Notes: generated by a model from the sequence alone, not told the origin. DNA of 64,000 bases from Singulisphaera sp. GP187 (GCF_900129635.1 NZ_FSRB01000001.1:6103501-6167500); one strand, 5' to 3'; shown: positions 44,001-54,600, numbered from the stretch's first letter. Numbers and translations are program-made.

Positions 44001-44269
44001 CCTTCGTTGAGTGTGAAGCCGCCGATGAGCGCGGCATCGGTCGCGGACCGAGCGCCGAGAAATGCCGAGAGGCGGTCGGGCTTGCGGTTGAAGGAGCGGT
44101 CGAGTGGCGACGGCCCGGTGAACTCGCGAAGGAGTGAATCGTACTCGGCCCCCTCCCCTGGTGTCGGATCGGACGGGTTCCAGTCGTCATGGAAGTTCAA
44201 GTCGTGGGAGAACCCCTTTGAGGTCTTGGATTCGTCCGACCGATCCGAGTTGGGGGTGGGAATGTTCAT
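41024..44269 (-). CDS. Membrane serine/threonine kinase with C-terminal TPRs
   Basis: 1081 residues from the ATG at 44269 (AAGGGAAG upstream). The kinase domain starts with the glycine loop GELGRGTFARVYLA (near residue 126), then catalytic loop HRDLKPSN (near 365), activation segment DFNLA (Asn for the Gly of DFG) and APE as MAPEH. A long insertion of about 130 residues lies between the hinge (YLGGANL) and the catalytic helix (HIQAAVWIVARLAEGLDHAH). A single TM helix (SIALLALVLLCGAGGMISLL, about 560-580) separates it from a TPR array (AEQLYARLLKAAPENEAFR and similar). Planctomycete PASTA-less receptor-type kinase; ligand and targets unknown. Confidence 0.93.
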   Translation of the reverse strand: MNIPTPNSDRSDESKTSKGFSHDLNFHDDWNPSDPTPGEGAEYDSLLREFTGPSPLDRSFNRKPDRLSAFLGARSATDAALIGGFTLNEGIDDSDGPIEADAGLKVPSLPREVARPLVLPKPGEHMGGFLIVGELGRGTFARVYLARQESLGNRLVALKISRAVGDEPEILARLQHSHIVPIHSVHDDPETGLRMMCMPYLGGANLAQVLEAVETKRTAQANGRSLVDALDAVSQRMQSTSGLSRSTRAVRSFRSFSSLPAQVSPHAVTRLATEAIPGSEPPPTSFLTGSITTDSGRSLGTIQSLWTRISGRSRPTLVEDSAHDEREIDQPSRQFLREANHIQAAVWIVARLAEGLDHAHSKGLLHRDLKPSNILITDDGTPMLLDFNLAALRRLSSTEEGAKTTTLGGTLVFMAPEHLDAFHPNGATPPEAVGVPADLYALTLILFEMIAGEVPFPEPPSTLPLHEIIQLMIAQRRRVPSLRVVCPQVPWSLDSIVAKSLDPDPSRRHARARDLGEDLRRFLDDLPLKYAPEPSLRERAAKWIRRHPSTTSSTSIALLALVLLCGAGGMISLLSNSLQGVSARLKFRTFQSEFSECQLRLNTTSGPIEHLDKGITIAQNALDHEGAGLWDETRQGNWTRWLTSNEQALFREQIVELILLEARAKTYLANKAGSEGDQRQALEWAVQWLDRAERIDPRPTPALYGDRARYLAALGLADRARKDRANEAQTPPRTSRDFALLGTSLLVKSEWERAEVALLRAVELDKRRFWAWFGLGYCRFNQGRYLEASGNFAVCTALEPEFAWPYMNQGLALACAGRLGEALNLYNQALEHNPQFTEALVNRALTRLELNDLPNAEADLNRAIYLGRKEPNVLAAWGEVLARLGRRDEAEQLYARLLKAAPENEAFRVARAVLRLKADPTGSRADLDHVLARNPRNARALYVMARLVDENDRPKALDYVDQAFKIDSSLGDALQLRALLRARLGHPSALEDVTLLVQAPTANHLYNGACALAILSETTADPRLTDRALALLGRALEAGFSPTRAAADPDLKPLHTLPGFQALIPNKAQDAHAPQNGERGA

Positions 44270-44617
44270 CGCTTCCCTTGCCTTGAGGCGGATAATTCCT
44301 GGTGTCGAACGGATCGCGGCGAAGCGGTCGGGCGGTTGTGACGCTGGCATCGCGTTGTTTGCGTGAAGCGACTGGCTTCTCGACCTACCTTGTCCTGAGG
44401 ATATCCATCCTATCTAATTAGCTATAGACTGAGACGGAGGATTTGTCCAAATCGGAGACGCGCCGACCCTGGGTGTCGGTTCGAGACCACACTTCGCGAT
44501 CAAATGGATGGCGCGAATTCGCCGCGATGAAAGTCATGATCTAGGTTCTTAGGGGGGGTGCGCGAATCGGCGGGCATCCACTCGATCGAGACGCCATGGA
44601 TGTACGGGACACGTTCA
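44270..44617. other. Divergent intergenic region (kinase / HD-GYP)
   Basis: 348 bases between divergent genes. AT-richer near 44400-44440, consistent with promoters. The plus-strand frame of the HD-GYP gene is open from 44558, so its start may lie within this region. Confidence 0.5.
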
Positions 44618-46159
44618 ATGCCCGCGACAATGACCGGAACCAGGACCAACGACTCGTTTGACGCGACCGAGTTCCGCCAGTTGGCGGCTCGGCTCGCCCA
44701 CGAGTTTAGCGCTCCGATCGGCCTGCTCGATCCCGGCGTGGGAGATTGGTGCGTGCTCGAGCGGGCCGATGCCGGGCGGTTCCCGCGGCCCGATCGCGAC
44801 CTGATCGCCGCGCTGGTGGCGAATGGTTTCGGGCCAGGACGCGCAGTGGTCTGGCAGTCCGATCGTGAATCCGAACCGCTCTGGCTCGCCCTGCCGGTGG
44901 CTCGGTCCGAAGGGGGCGACCTGATCGCGTTGGCCGGTTTCGCGTCCTCGGTCGCGCAACACGACGCGGTCTCCTGGGGGCCGGTCTGCCCGCCGCAGGC
45001 GCTTCGGGCCTGGGGACAGGTCGTGGCCGACCAACTCCGCGGCGAAGTCGCTTCCAAGGCGCTCGCGGGAGGAAACACACGCACCGAGGGGGGTGAACGT
45101 CAGCTGATCGCCCGTTTGATCCGCCGGCTCAAGATCTCCGATCCGCCGGAGCGGTTCCAGAACCTGGCGCTCAGTGCGTTGCGCGGGGCGATGGGCGTCG
45201 AGGCGGTGGCCTGGGTCCCCTGCCAGCACCACGAGCCCGTGATGCTCAATGGCGAGGTGGCCGGCTTGAGTGCCAGCGACTGTCACGGCCTGATCTCTCG
45301 ATCCAAGAACGAACTGGTCCAGGTCGACAATCAGCCGTCCGGGTTCCCCGCGCTCGCGCTCCGGAGGCTTGCCGCGGTCGCCGCCGACAGCCAGGGGCTG
45401 ACCGGCTGGCTGGTGGCCCTCAACCCGCTCGACGGGCGTCCGTTCACCGCGGCCGAGGTGGAGATCCTCCAGCCCGTCGCCTCATTGATCGCCACCCAGC
45501 AAACCAATGCACGGCTCTATGCCGACCTGAAAGAGCTTCTCTTCGGAGTGATCCGCGCCTTGACCTCGGCCATCGACGCCAAGGACCCGTATACCTCGGG
45601 TCACTCCGAGCGGGTGGCGCGGATCGCGGTGCGGCTGGCCGAGGAACTCGGCATGACCGCCAATCAGCGGAGTGACCTCTATCTGATGGGGCTCTTGCAC
45701 GACGTGGGTAAGATCGGCATTGATGACAGCGTTCTCAAGAAGACCGGACCGCTCACCCCCGACGAATACCGGCTCATCCAGTCGCACGTCGAGATCGGGG
45801 TCCACATCCTCTCCGACCTCAAGAAGCTGCTCCACCTGTTGCCGGGGATCAAGCACCACCACGAGAGCCTCGACGGCAACGGCTACCCCTCACGCCTCGC
45901 CGGTGACGCGATCCCGCTGGAAGCGCGGATCCTTGCCGTGGCCGACTCGTTCGACGCCATGTCGAGCACCCGCCCCTATCGCAAGCGGCTGACCCCGATG
46001 CAGATCGACGAGATCCTCAAAAAAGGGTCGGGCGTTCAGTGGGACCCCAACGTGATCGACGCCCTCTATGCCTGTCGCGCCGATGTCGAGCACATCCGCC
46101 AGAAGGGACTCGGCGAGAGCCTGAAAGTGGTCGTCAACGACACCCTCGGCCGTCCTTGA
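44618..46159 (+). CDS. HD-GYP cyclic-di-GMP phosphodiesterase with GAF-like sensor
   Basis: 513 residues from the ATG at 44618 (upstream in-frame starts exist; no strong ribosome-binding site). Two sensor segments (about 1-150 and 180-310) look like GAF folds. The HD-GYP domain is complete: GHSERVARIAVRLAEEL, LLHDVGKIGIDD (HD), HVEIGVHIL, HHHESLDGNGYP (HHE and GYP), ILAVADSFDAM and RPYRKRLTP. It should hydrolyse cyclic di-GMP to GMP, lowering the second messenger in response to a signal on the GAF part. Divergent from the TPR kinase. Confidence 0.92.
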   Translation: MPATMTGTRTNDSFDATEFRQLAARLAHEFSAPIGLLDPGVGDWCVLERADAGRFPRPDRDLIAALVANGFGPGRAVVWQSDRESEPLWLALPVARSEGGDLIALAGFASSVAQHDAVSWGPVCPPQALRAWGQVVADQLRGEVASKALAGGNTRTEGGERQLIARLIRRLKISDPPERFQNLALSALRGAMGVEAVAWVPCQHHEPVMLNGEVAGLSASDCHGLISRSKNELVQVDNQPSGFPALALRRLAAVAADSQGLTGWLVALNPLDGRPFTAAEVEILQPVASLIATQQTNARLYADLKELLFGVIRALTSAIDAKDPYTSGHSERVARIAVRLAEELGMTANQRSDLYLMGLLHDVGKIGIDDSVLKKTGPLTPDEYRLIQSHVEIGVHILSDLKKLLHLLPGIKHHHESLDGNGYPSRLAGDAIPLEARILAVADSFDAMSSTRPYRKRLTPMQIDEILKKGSGVQWDPNVIDALYACRADVEHIRQKGLGESLKVVVNDTLGRP

Positions 46160-46181
46160 TGCAGACGCGATCAAGCAAGCG

Positions 46182-46210
46182 GCCCGGCCTCCTTCTGCAG
46201 GAAGCCGGGC
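46182..46210. terminator. Hairpin between convergent genes
   Basis: GCCCGGC-C-TCCT pairs with AGGA-A-GCCGGGC around a short loop; between the HD-GYP gene (+) and the NIPSNAP gene (-). Confidence 0.6.
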
Positions 46211-46240
46211 TTCGCGTGGATTGGCAACCGCGGCGTACTT

Positions 46241-46714
46241 TTACTTGATCGGGCTATAGTCGGTGGGGTCGAGATAGATCGATTCCACCTTCTTGATGAT
46301 CTTGCCGGCCTTTTCGCTCTCGTCGCGGGCCTTGTGCCACTCGGGGTCGGCCTGGAATGCCTTCCACGACGCGGCGGCGGCCTCGCGGCTGGGGAACGAG
46401 ATCAGGTAGACGAGCGTGTCTTCCTTCCCCTTCTCCTTATCCTGCGGGGTCCAGAAGCCGACGATCGTGATGCCGTGCTTCTTGAACAGGCGGTTGGTGT
46501 GGTCGCGGAACCGGGCGTTGAGGGTATTGAGCTTGCCCTCGTTGGTGTAATACGTCCGGAGTTCGAAGACCTTGGCCGGCCCCGTGTCGCAGCAATCGCA
46601 CTCCTCCTCCGTCGCCCCCTTCACGGTCTTGTCTTTCTCTGCCTTCGGCTCGGCCGCGAACCCCGAGGCGGCCGTGGCGGCCAGCAACAGACCCAACGTC
46701 AAGGCACGAATCAT
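46241..46714 (-). CDS. Exported NIPSNAP-family protein
   Basis: 157 residues from the ATG at 46714 (GGGAGA upstream). A signal peptide (MIRALTLGLLLAATAASGFA, cleavage AAE) precedes a Lys/Glu-rich linker with a CDCCD cluster (near 39-43), then one NIPSNAP ferredoxin-like domain (FELRTYYTNEGKLNTLNARF, RLFKKHGITIVGFWTP, TLVYLISFPSREAAAASWKA, WHKARDESEKAGKII). NIPSNAP proteins have uncertain function. The Cys cluster could bind metal or form disulfides outside the cell. It is 114 bases upstream of the stop of the next minus-strand gene. Confidence 0.9.
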   Translation of the reverse strand: MIRALTLGLLLAATAASGFAAEPKAEKDKTVKGATEEECDCCDTGPAKVFELRTYYTNEGKLNTLNARFRDHTNRLFKKHGITIVGFWTPQDKEKGKEDTLVYLISFPSREAAAASWKAFQADPEWHKARDESEKAGKIIKKVESIYLDPTDYSPIK

Positions 46715-46828
46715 CGAGGCTCTCCCTGTTGAGGAATGGAAACGCATCGTCCGGTTATAGCCCGGCGGTCGGCCTGACTCAAGCCCGAGGCCGCTGGCCC
46801 CTTGGTGCAGGCCGCGACTTCCTGGCTT

Positions 46829-48301
46829 TCAGCGTTTCAATTCCTTCAACAGAGTCATGACCTCGTCAAGCTTGCGTTCGATCGCGTTGATCCGTTGCTC
46901 GAGGGCCGGTGCGTCCTTCGCCTCGACGGGGGAGGATGGCCGACTCGCGACGGAACCGGGTTGCACGAATGGTGGCGTCGAGACAGTGGATTGCGGACGA
47001 CTCAAAAGCTTCGCCAATTCGCGTTGCTTCTGCCTGAGTTCCTTGCTTTTCTCGAGGTAGGTTTCGCGGAGCTTCAAGCTGCTCTCGCGTTGTTGCTTGT
47101 CCATCTCACGCAATCGTACTCTTGCTGGGTCGTCTTCACCGGCCCCACCTCGACCGCCAAATCTACCGCCTCCGAGACCGCCGTCAAAAGATCGAATGGC
47201 CGATGCTCGTTGGGAAAGGCTGTTTTTTATGCCCGTAAGCTCGCTTGACAGGAGTTCGATATCGAGTTGAAGCGCATCAATGCGGTCGTTTCGTTCCTCG
47301 TCATTCCCGTTCGAGTCTTCTTTGACGGACGGTGCCGCCTTGTCCGTCTCAGGCTTGTCTCTTGCTTCCTGTACCTTCGCTCCTTCTCGATCGGCGGACT
47401 GCGCACCCTGTGGTTCAGGGGCCGTGGCTTGCCGCGCCAGCACGCCCGCACCCGTCGCCAGAGCGGCGATTGCCGTTGTTGTTGTAAATAAAATGCGTAT
47501 ATTTGTGAATAACATGGTTTTGAGCACTCCTTGGGTTAGCTTGATGACACTGGCAGAGACCACCCCGGCGGCCCCTGCTTGACCTGCCGCGAACCGGATC
47601 GCGGCCTTGGCTGTGGCCTCGGCGATCGCGGCCGGCACCGCGGTCGCGATGGAATCACCGCACCACGCCCCAACCACCACGGCGGGCGCGACGCCTCGGC
47701 GGATCAACCGCGATCGCAATTTCTCACGACCACGGCTCAGCCGACTCTTGACCGTACCCGTCGCACAGCCCAACTGGCGTGCGGCTTCCTCCTGGCCCAG
47801 GCCCTGCAAGTCGCAGAGGATCACTGCGGCTCGGTATTTCTCCGGCAAGCGGCCGATCTCCTCGTCGAGGATGGCGGGGAGGTCGTGCTCCTGCGTTTGG
47901 GGAGCCAACACGGCCAGCGACTCGACGCCGTCGCTCTCACGAGCCGATCGCCGTACGGCGGTCCGCTTCGCCCTGAGCGCCACGCGGCGGCTGACTCCGT
48001 AAAGCCAGCGGCCGAGCGAATCTCGGGCCTCGACCGATTCCGCCTTGCGGACCAGGATCAGGAACGTCGCCTGGAACGCGTCGGCGACGTCGTGGGGGTC
48101 GTTCAACGCACGTCGACAGACTCCCATCACCATCGAGCCGTGCCGCGCCACCAGGCCGGCGAACGCCGTCTCCGCCGAACCTGGGTCGGGCCCCGACCGA
48201 AACCGATCGAGCAGTTGCGCGTCGGTCAGTCCGTGGATGGTCCCCAGGCTGAAGAGCGTCTGGACGTCGCGGAGAACGGCGGGTGACTCGCTCTTAGCCA
48301 T
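46829..48301 (-). CDS. ECF sigma factor with membrane-anchored C-terminal coiled-coil
   Basis: 490 residues from the ATG at 48301 (GAGGAGGG box). Region 2 reads HDVADAFQATFLILVRKAES and region 4 LPEKYRAAVILCDLQGLGQE, then CATGTVKSRLSRGREKLRSR, as in planctomycete ECF groups (ECF01-like). After about residue 240 an Ala/Gly-rich segment leads to one membrane helix (ILFTTTTAIAALATGAGVLA) and then a helical region with a Gly-rich run (GGGRFGGRGGAGED) and coiled-coil to the end. The sigma part is therefore tethered to the membrane, which suggests regulated release or local activation. No anti-sigma gene is next to it. Confidence 0.92.
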   Translation of the reverse strand: MAKSESPAVLRDVQTLFSLGTIHGLTDAQLLDRFRSGPDPGSAETAFAGLVARHGSMVMGVCRRALNDPHDVADAFQATFLILVRKAESVEARDSLGRWLYGVSRRVALRAKRTAVRRSARESDGVESLAVLAPQTQEHDLPAILDEEIGRLPEKYRAAVILCDLQGLGQEEAARQLGCATGTVKSRLSRGREKLRSRLIRRGVAPAVVVGAWCGDSIATAVPAAIAEATAKAAIRFAAGQAGAAGVVSASVIKLTQGVLKTMLFTNIRILFTTTTAIAALATGAGVLARQATAPEPQGAQSADREGAKVQEARDKPETDKAAPSVKEDSNGNDEERNDRIDALQLDIELLSSELTGIKNSLSQRASAIRSFDGGLGGGRFGGRGGAGEDDPARVRLREMDKQQRESSLKLRETYLEKSKELRQKQRELAKLLSRPQSTVSTPPFVQPGSVASRPSSPVEAKDAPALEQRINAIERKLDEVMTLLKELKR

Positions 48302-48464
48302 GACCCCCTCCTCAATTGTCGGATGAGCCCGGCCCACCATGCTTTACGCCTTGAGGGTGAAAACCGGTGGGCCGTGCCCACCGTACAAGAGGGCACGACA
48401 CCACAGGCTTCTCTCTTCACCATGCACGGGGCCGCGGGTTCGTTCCAACTTTTTTTTTCAACGA

Positions 48465-48548
48465 CCCGCCAGAGAGCGAGGAAATCCCCTTCGTTCCCAC
48501 GAGGGAGCGTGGAAACGAGTCGCCAGAGGCTTCCTCGCGCTGGATCGG
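48465..48548. repeat. Palindromic intergenic repeat, copy C
   Basis: Left flank CCCGCCAGAGAGCGAGGAAA and right flank GGCTTCCTCGCGCTGGATCGG (continuing to 48549) match copy B, while the centre is short: CGTTCCCACGAGGGAGCGTGG then AAACGAG. It lacks the inner palindromes of copies A and B. Confidence 0.75.
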
Positions 48549-48579
48549 GTCGGTGTTTTTTTCGAGCTTACGGAATCGA

Positions 48580-48634
48580 AACGGGCCGGGCCGTCCTGAG
48601 GTGTGACTCACACCCCAGACCGGCCCGGCCCGTT
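48580..48634 (-). terminator. Large hairpin downstream of the macroglobulin-like gene
   Basis: AACGGGCCGGGCCG (48580-48593) pairs with CGGCCCGGCCCGTT (48621-48634); inside is GGTGTGA-C-TCACACC (48600-48614). It starts 20 bases past the stop of the 8.3-kb gene. Confidence 0.7.
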
Positions 48635-48653
48635 GGTGACTCCCGCAGGATGC

Positions 48654-51600
48654 TTACTTGAATCCCTTCACCGCGGCCCCTCCTGGTTCATTTTGGTTGT
48701 AGCGATTTTGGAGCCGTTCGATCTGCCGCATCTGGTTCGAGTTGTTCTGAATCCTGAGATTCTCGTCGAGCGACTGCGACGGCTCTTCGGTTGGTTTGGC
48801 ACCCGCGGCGGGCGCGTTTGCACCGGCCGGTGGCGCGGGGGGAGCACCGACGTGGGTTGTACCGCGGTAGAAGGCGTATTGCGCGGTGCCTCGTCGCGCC
48901 ACGGCGGTGACCGAGCCGCGGAGCGCCTCGGCGACGTAGACGCCGCGGAGGTCGGTCTCGCCCGAGGCGAACTCCTCGTTCTCCCCGCCGATGACCTTCA
49001 CCAGGACTTTGGGCACGAAGTCTTTCGTCCGTGCGTCGCGGACCGTCACGCGCACCCGGCCGGCCTCCGGCTCCTCGAGCACCTCGACTTCCAACGGGGT
49101 CACCAGGACGATCCCCGAGGCGTAGAGCTCATCCCCACGAACCATGATCAGATAAGCCCCTTCCTTCTCCAACGGGAGCTCGATCGTCTTGGTGCGGTTT
49201 TCATAGTCCTCCCCCTTGCCGAGGGTGACCTTGGTCTCGAGCAGCGGCGTGATCCCGGCGAGGTCGATGCCGGCGATCTCGTCGAGGTTGCGCCTGGTGA
49301 GATAGAGACGCATCAGGTCGACCGGGTAAACCTTCACCTCGGCCTCGGCCACGTTGCGATAGTCGAGCGTGAACCCCGGCTTAGTCCCCTTCGCGTCTTT
49401 GGCCTCGGTGGGGGTGACGGAGCGGAGCCCAGGCCGGTCGCCGGCGACCGCGGGAGGGGCGACGGGTCGGACGACCGTGACCTCGGCCAGCTTGAGGTCC
49501 TTGCGCGTGAACGACCGGACCGCCCCGGCGGCGTCGGTGAACCGCTCGGCGACTTGCCGGTAATACTCGAGAGCCTTGCCCGGCTGCCGTCGCGCGTCGT
49601 AGATCTGCCCGAGAATATAAGTCGCCTGCCACTTGTTCGGGCTGGGCTGCTCGACCCCGTCGGCATCCTTGTAGGTTGCCTTGGCAATCGCTTCCGCCAC
49701 CGCGATGGCCCGGTCGTACCGGCCCAGGTGGAAGTCGCCGAGCGCCTCGCTGTACTGGAAGCTGTCGAGGAACGTGCTCTTGGGATAGAGCTTGGCGAAC
49801 CGCGCGGAGAGCTTGACGACCGCTTCGTCATCACCCAACTCCAGGAAGGCGCCCACGAGGGCGAGGCTCGCCTCGTCGGCGAGTGGGCTCTTCGGGGTCC
49901 GTGCCAGCGAAGCCTGGATCAGGCGGATCGCCTGCAGCAGCAGCTCCGAGCGGGTGACCCCAGCGTCGGCCAACTCCCGCCGTAAGGTGGGGTCGGTCAC
50001 GGCTTTGCCGGCGAGCTGGGCCAGGACCTGGGAAAGTCCGAAGAAGTCGGCATCAATCGATGCCGAGTCGGGATACTCCCGCCAGAGGGCGATCAGGTAG
50101 GCGACCCCTTCCAGGGTCTTGCCGCGCTGGCGGAGGACCTCGCCGACGCGCGCGTCTTCGAGGTAGCTGGCCTCGGCCACTCCGCGCCAGACGAGATAGG
50201 CCCGCTCGAACTCGCCGATATCGCGGTAGGCCCGGCCGATGACCTTCAAGTCGTCGAAGCTGATGACTAGGTCGGGCGCTTTCTCCTTGACGACCTCGAA
50301 GTACTGCACGACCTTGCGGGCGTCGTACTCGCGGATGTGGATCAAGAGCAGCATCCGGGCGGCGTCCTTGGCGATGTCGTCCCGCAAGGTATAGCCGGCG
50401 AAGAGTTGACCGAGCGGATCGGCGGCCTCGGCCAGGCGGCCGGCGTCGAACTGGGTTTTGCCGCGGGCGAAGAGCTCGTCGGGCGTGGGCTTGTAGGCGT
50501 CGGTATTCGCCTCCCCAGGCGCCAGAACCTTGAGGTCGCCGGCCGGCCCGAGGTGCGAACGCCCCGGCTCGTAGGCGCTTCGGATCGAGGCGGGCAAGGC
50601 ACGATAGCGCCCCGGCAGGTAGCCGTAGACGTCGTACTGAATGGCCCCCGGCCACTGGTTGGGGGCGAAGTAGAAGGTCAGGATGTCATCGGCCAGGGTG
50701 TACGAGCCGGCCTGCGACTGCACCGACCCGTCGATCAGGGTGGTGCCGGCCGGCAGATGTTCCTCGACGATCAGGAAGTCACGTTCCCACTCGGGGACCG
50801 CTCCTTTGAGGTTGCGGAACGCGTCGATCCGGACTCGTGCCTTGCCGCCGACCGCGACCTGGCTCGCCTTGTTCTCGAACGGGGAGGCGTCGACCGCGAC
50901 CCCGAAGCCCATCGGAAGCGCCTTGCCGTCGAGCTCCGGCGGGGCGGGCAGGTAGACGCGCTGGTTGATGACCGCGGTCCGGCCCGTGCGGTCCTGGTCG
51001 GGGGCGAGGTCGCGGGCGAAGCCGGTCAGGGTGACGGCGTAGCCGAACGTCCCGCGGCCTTCGACGTCGAACCGGATCCGGTTCTTGGCCCCTGGCTTGA
51101 GGGCGTCACGCGGGACCAGGATCGCCTTCCCCTCGGTGGGGCCGACGACGTCGAGCCGCGACACCTCGGTCTCGTTGACCGTCACGATCAGTTGATAACG
51201 ATCCTCCGCGCCCTGGGCTCGGCCGTAGAAGGCGGTCAAGGCGGCCAGGGCCGGCCCTTGGGCCTTGCGGGGCTGCCAGCCGGTCCCCTGGCGATGAGCC
51301 AGCAGCCAGTCGGTCGCCTCGGCGATCACCGGGTCCTGGGGCCTCGCTTGCGCGAATGCGAGGGCCGCCAGCGCGGTGGCTTCGACCGGCCCTTTGTTGA
51401 ACGGCAGGCGGCTGTCGCCGGTCCAGAAGCGACGACGCGGATGGCCCGGCTCGGTCGGCTCCGACTTGGCGCGAGGGCCAAGCATGTCGAGGACCTCGCC
51501 CGCGATCGTCGCCCGGTCGAGGTTCACGAACGTGAGGGCCAGGTAGCCCAGGGCGGCGTCGGAAAGGCCCTGGCGCAGCCGGTGCAACGCATTGGCCTGC

Positions 51601-54600
51601 TCGAACGTCGTGGCCTTGCGCGTGCTCAGGGCATGGAGCAGCAGGGCACGCGTCTCGTGGTCGGTCGCGCCGAGCTTGGCCAGCTCCATCGTCAGGTAGA
51701 CGGCGGCCTTGGAGACCGCGCCGGGGTCGGTCAGGAGGCCGTGGGGCTCGGCCGTCGCCAGGGCCCAGACGACGCGAGACGAGGTGGCGCGGTCGCTCGG
51801 GTTGGCGGGCTTGCCGGCGATGATCGGTCCGCCCACCCAGGGCCAGCCGCCGTCTTCGCCTTGCGCGGCGATCAGCTCGGCCACGAGACCACGGATCCGC
51901 GACGTCAGCCGCTCCGCCTCGGGAGCCTCGGTCGCGCGGATCGTTTTCAGGTAGCTGAGTGCCTGGGTCGCCGCCAACAATTCGCCCGCGCGGTCGGCCG
52001 TCGTCGACGGAGGAGGCGGGAAGATGCACGTGTTGATCCGTGCGCCCAGCGGGTAGGCATCCTGCCCCAGGGCGAGCTCGATGAGCATCCGCCGGAGCGT
52101 GGGCGAGAGCACGACGAGCATCTCGGACCCTTCATAGGCCCGGCCCGCCGGTAGGCCGACGAAGACCGTGGCGCCGTCGCTGGCGGTGCCCGAGGCCGAG
52201 GCGAACGACTGCACGCCCCAAGGCCGGATCGGCACCTCGACCACGAGCTCGTCCTTGCTCGCGCCCAGCGTTGCGGAAAGGGTCAGGCGGACGTTTTCAC
52301 CGTCGGGGACCTCGAACGGCTCGAAGAGGACTTCGTCAACGCCGTCGGCTTTGACCTCGATGGTCTTGGGAAAGACCTCGTCCTTGCCTCCGGCGTAGAT
52401 GCCCAGCTTGAGGTTGACCGTACCGACAGCTCCGACGTGATGCAGTCGGGCCAGGAACCGGGGCTTGTCCCCCTGGGTCAGAGTCGCGGGGGACTTCAGG
52501 TCGACGAAGAAGTCTTTGCGGACGGCCAGGTCCGCGGTCGTCTGCCCGACCAGGGTGTCCCCGGCGGAGACGCCGCGAGCCGAGAAGCGATAGCGCGAAA
52601 GCGCCATCGGAGCGGGGAACGTGATCTTGACCTTGCCCTGCTTGTCGGTGACGACGCTCGGGTTCCAGTAGGCGGTCTCGACGAACTGCTGACGGACCTG
52701 GACGGGGTTTCTGCCCCGGCTCATTCGCTTGGCGAGGGTTGGCGTGGTCTGCTCGAAGTCGCGTTCAACACGATCCTCACCGAGGACGTTGGCGTAACGG
52801 CCACTGGGAAGCCCCCCTTCTGGCAGGTCGACGGCACGTCCAAACGACTCGCTTTTTGAGTCCAGGCCAGGGGCCGCAAAGTCAGAGGCCGTAAAGAAAT
52901 CGACCGCGCCCGCCTCCTTCTCGGCACTCGTTATGCCAGGCATCATTCCCGCCGGCATCCCCAACTTGCCTCCCATGCCCCCCATGCCGCCCCCCATGCC
53001 GCCCATCCCGGCAGTAGCAGGAGCGCCGTTGAAGGTGGTGATGCCATCCACGGAATTGGGAATCGAGAGGGCCGAGCCGCGAGGTGCCGCCGCGGGGGCC
53101 GGGGCGATCGCCTGTTTCTGGGCGTCTTGAAGCACCTTGACCTTCGCGGCCTCGTTGGCCAGGAGGGCGGCGTCCCGCTCGGCCTCCTCCACCACAGCCT
53201 CGGAGACGGGGGTCGTCGCGGGCGTGTATTTAAAAGTGTTGGTGGAGACGGTTGTGAATGCGCCGGTGCGCGTTTGATTGTAGAAGAATTGGCCGATGGG
53301 CGGCCGGTTGTCGTTGTAGAGGCGGAGGAGCGACTCATCGACCAGGGCCAGGGCGACCTCGGCCGCGACCGGCCGTCCGAGCTGATCCTCGGTCGTGACC
53401 TCGACCTCGACACTCTCGCCCGGCCCGACGGCCGGCTTGGTCGGCTGAATTTTGACCCGCAGGTCGCGCTCGACGCGGACGTCGAGGCGGGCCTCGTCGA
53501 AGTGCGTACCGGACATCCGCGCGGCGGTCAGCGTGAAGTTGGGGAACTGGGCGCCGTCGATCGCCCAGGCGACGGCATTGTCGCCGTCCACGAGCGAAAC
53601 GAGCTTGTAGCTCAGGATCCGGTCGGCCTCCCAGGCCAAGAGCGCCGTTCCGGCTCGGCCCCGGCTGTGGAGGTTGACCGTGGCCTCCTCACCCACCTTG
53701 AACGTCTGGCGGTCGGCCAGGATCCGGAGCTTGGTCTCGTCCTTCTTCCCCGAGATCGTCAGCGCCCGATCGGTGACGACCGGGTTGCCGAACCGGTCCA
53801 CGCCAGCGACCCGGACGATGAAGGCCCCGCCCTGGTCGTCGTCGACCTTGAGCGTGGTCTCCCCGTGCCCGGTTGCGGGATCGGTTTTGAGTTCCTTGCG
53901 GAGGACTTCGCGCTCGGTGACTCGCCCGGCCAGGGTCACTCGCTTGAGCACGGCAATGCTCAAGGTTTCACCCGTCGGCTTCCCTTGCGCGTCGCTCGTG
54001 GTCGTGGTGAGCGGGAACGACTCGCCATCGAGGTAGACGTCGCGTGCCGTCTTCACGTCGATCGAAAAGGCACGGACCACGAGCAACACCCGCTCCACCG
54101 CCCCGACGCCGTCCTCGGGCAACTGGGCCATGAGTTGGAGCGCCTGCTCTTCGGCGAATCCCTCGGTGGTGAATTCCACGGGGTACTTGCCTTCGGCGTT
54201 GGTCAGGCCCCGGACCACGCGGCCGTCGGGGAACTGCACGGCGATCGGTCGGCCCGCGGCCGGTGCGCCGTACTGATAGCGGGCCACGACGTCGCCCTTG
54301 ATGGTCTCACCCCGGAAGTAGACCGATTTCTTGAGGTCGAAGGCGAGGTCGAGTTTCTCGAGCCGGTACGCCTGCACCTCGAACTGACCGGAGAAGTCGC
54401 TGGCCCCTGGCTGATAGACCCGGACCTGATACGTTCCGACGGGGGCTCCGCTGTCGAGCGGAAGCGATTCATGGAACGTGCCAAACGCGGAAAGCTTGAC
54501 CGGCCGGGCCACGATCCGCCGGCCCCGGCTGTCCGAAACCTCCAGGCGGTACTCGGCGCCCGGCGTGTCGGCATACTGGCCGTTCACCACCTCACGGACC

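Larger units (their letters stand above)
48302..48653. other. Intergenic region with repeat copy C and a large hairpin
   Basis: 352 bases between two minus-strand genes. Carries the repeat at 48465-48548 and the hairpin at 48580-48634; no protein gene seen. Confidence 0.65.
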
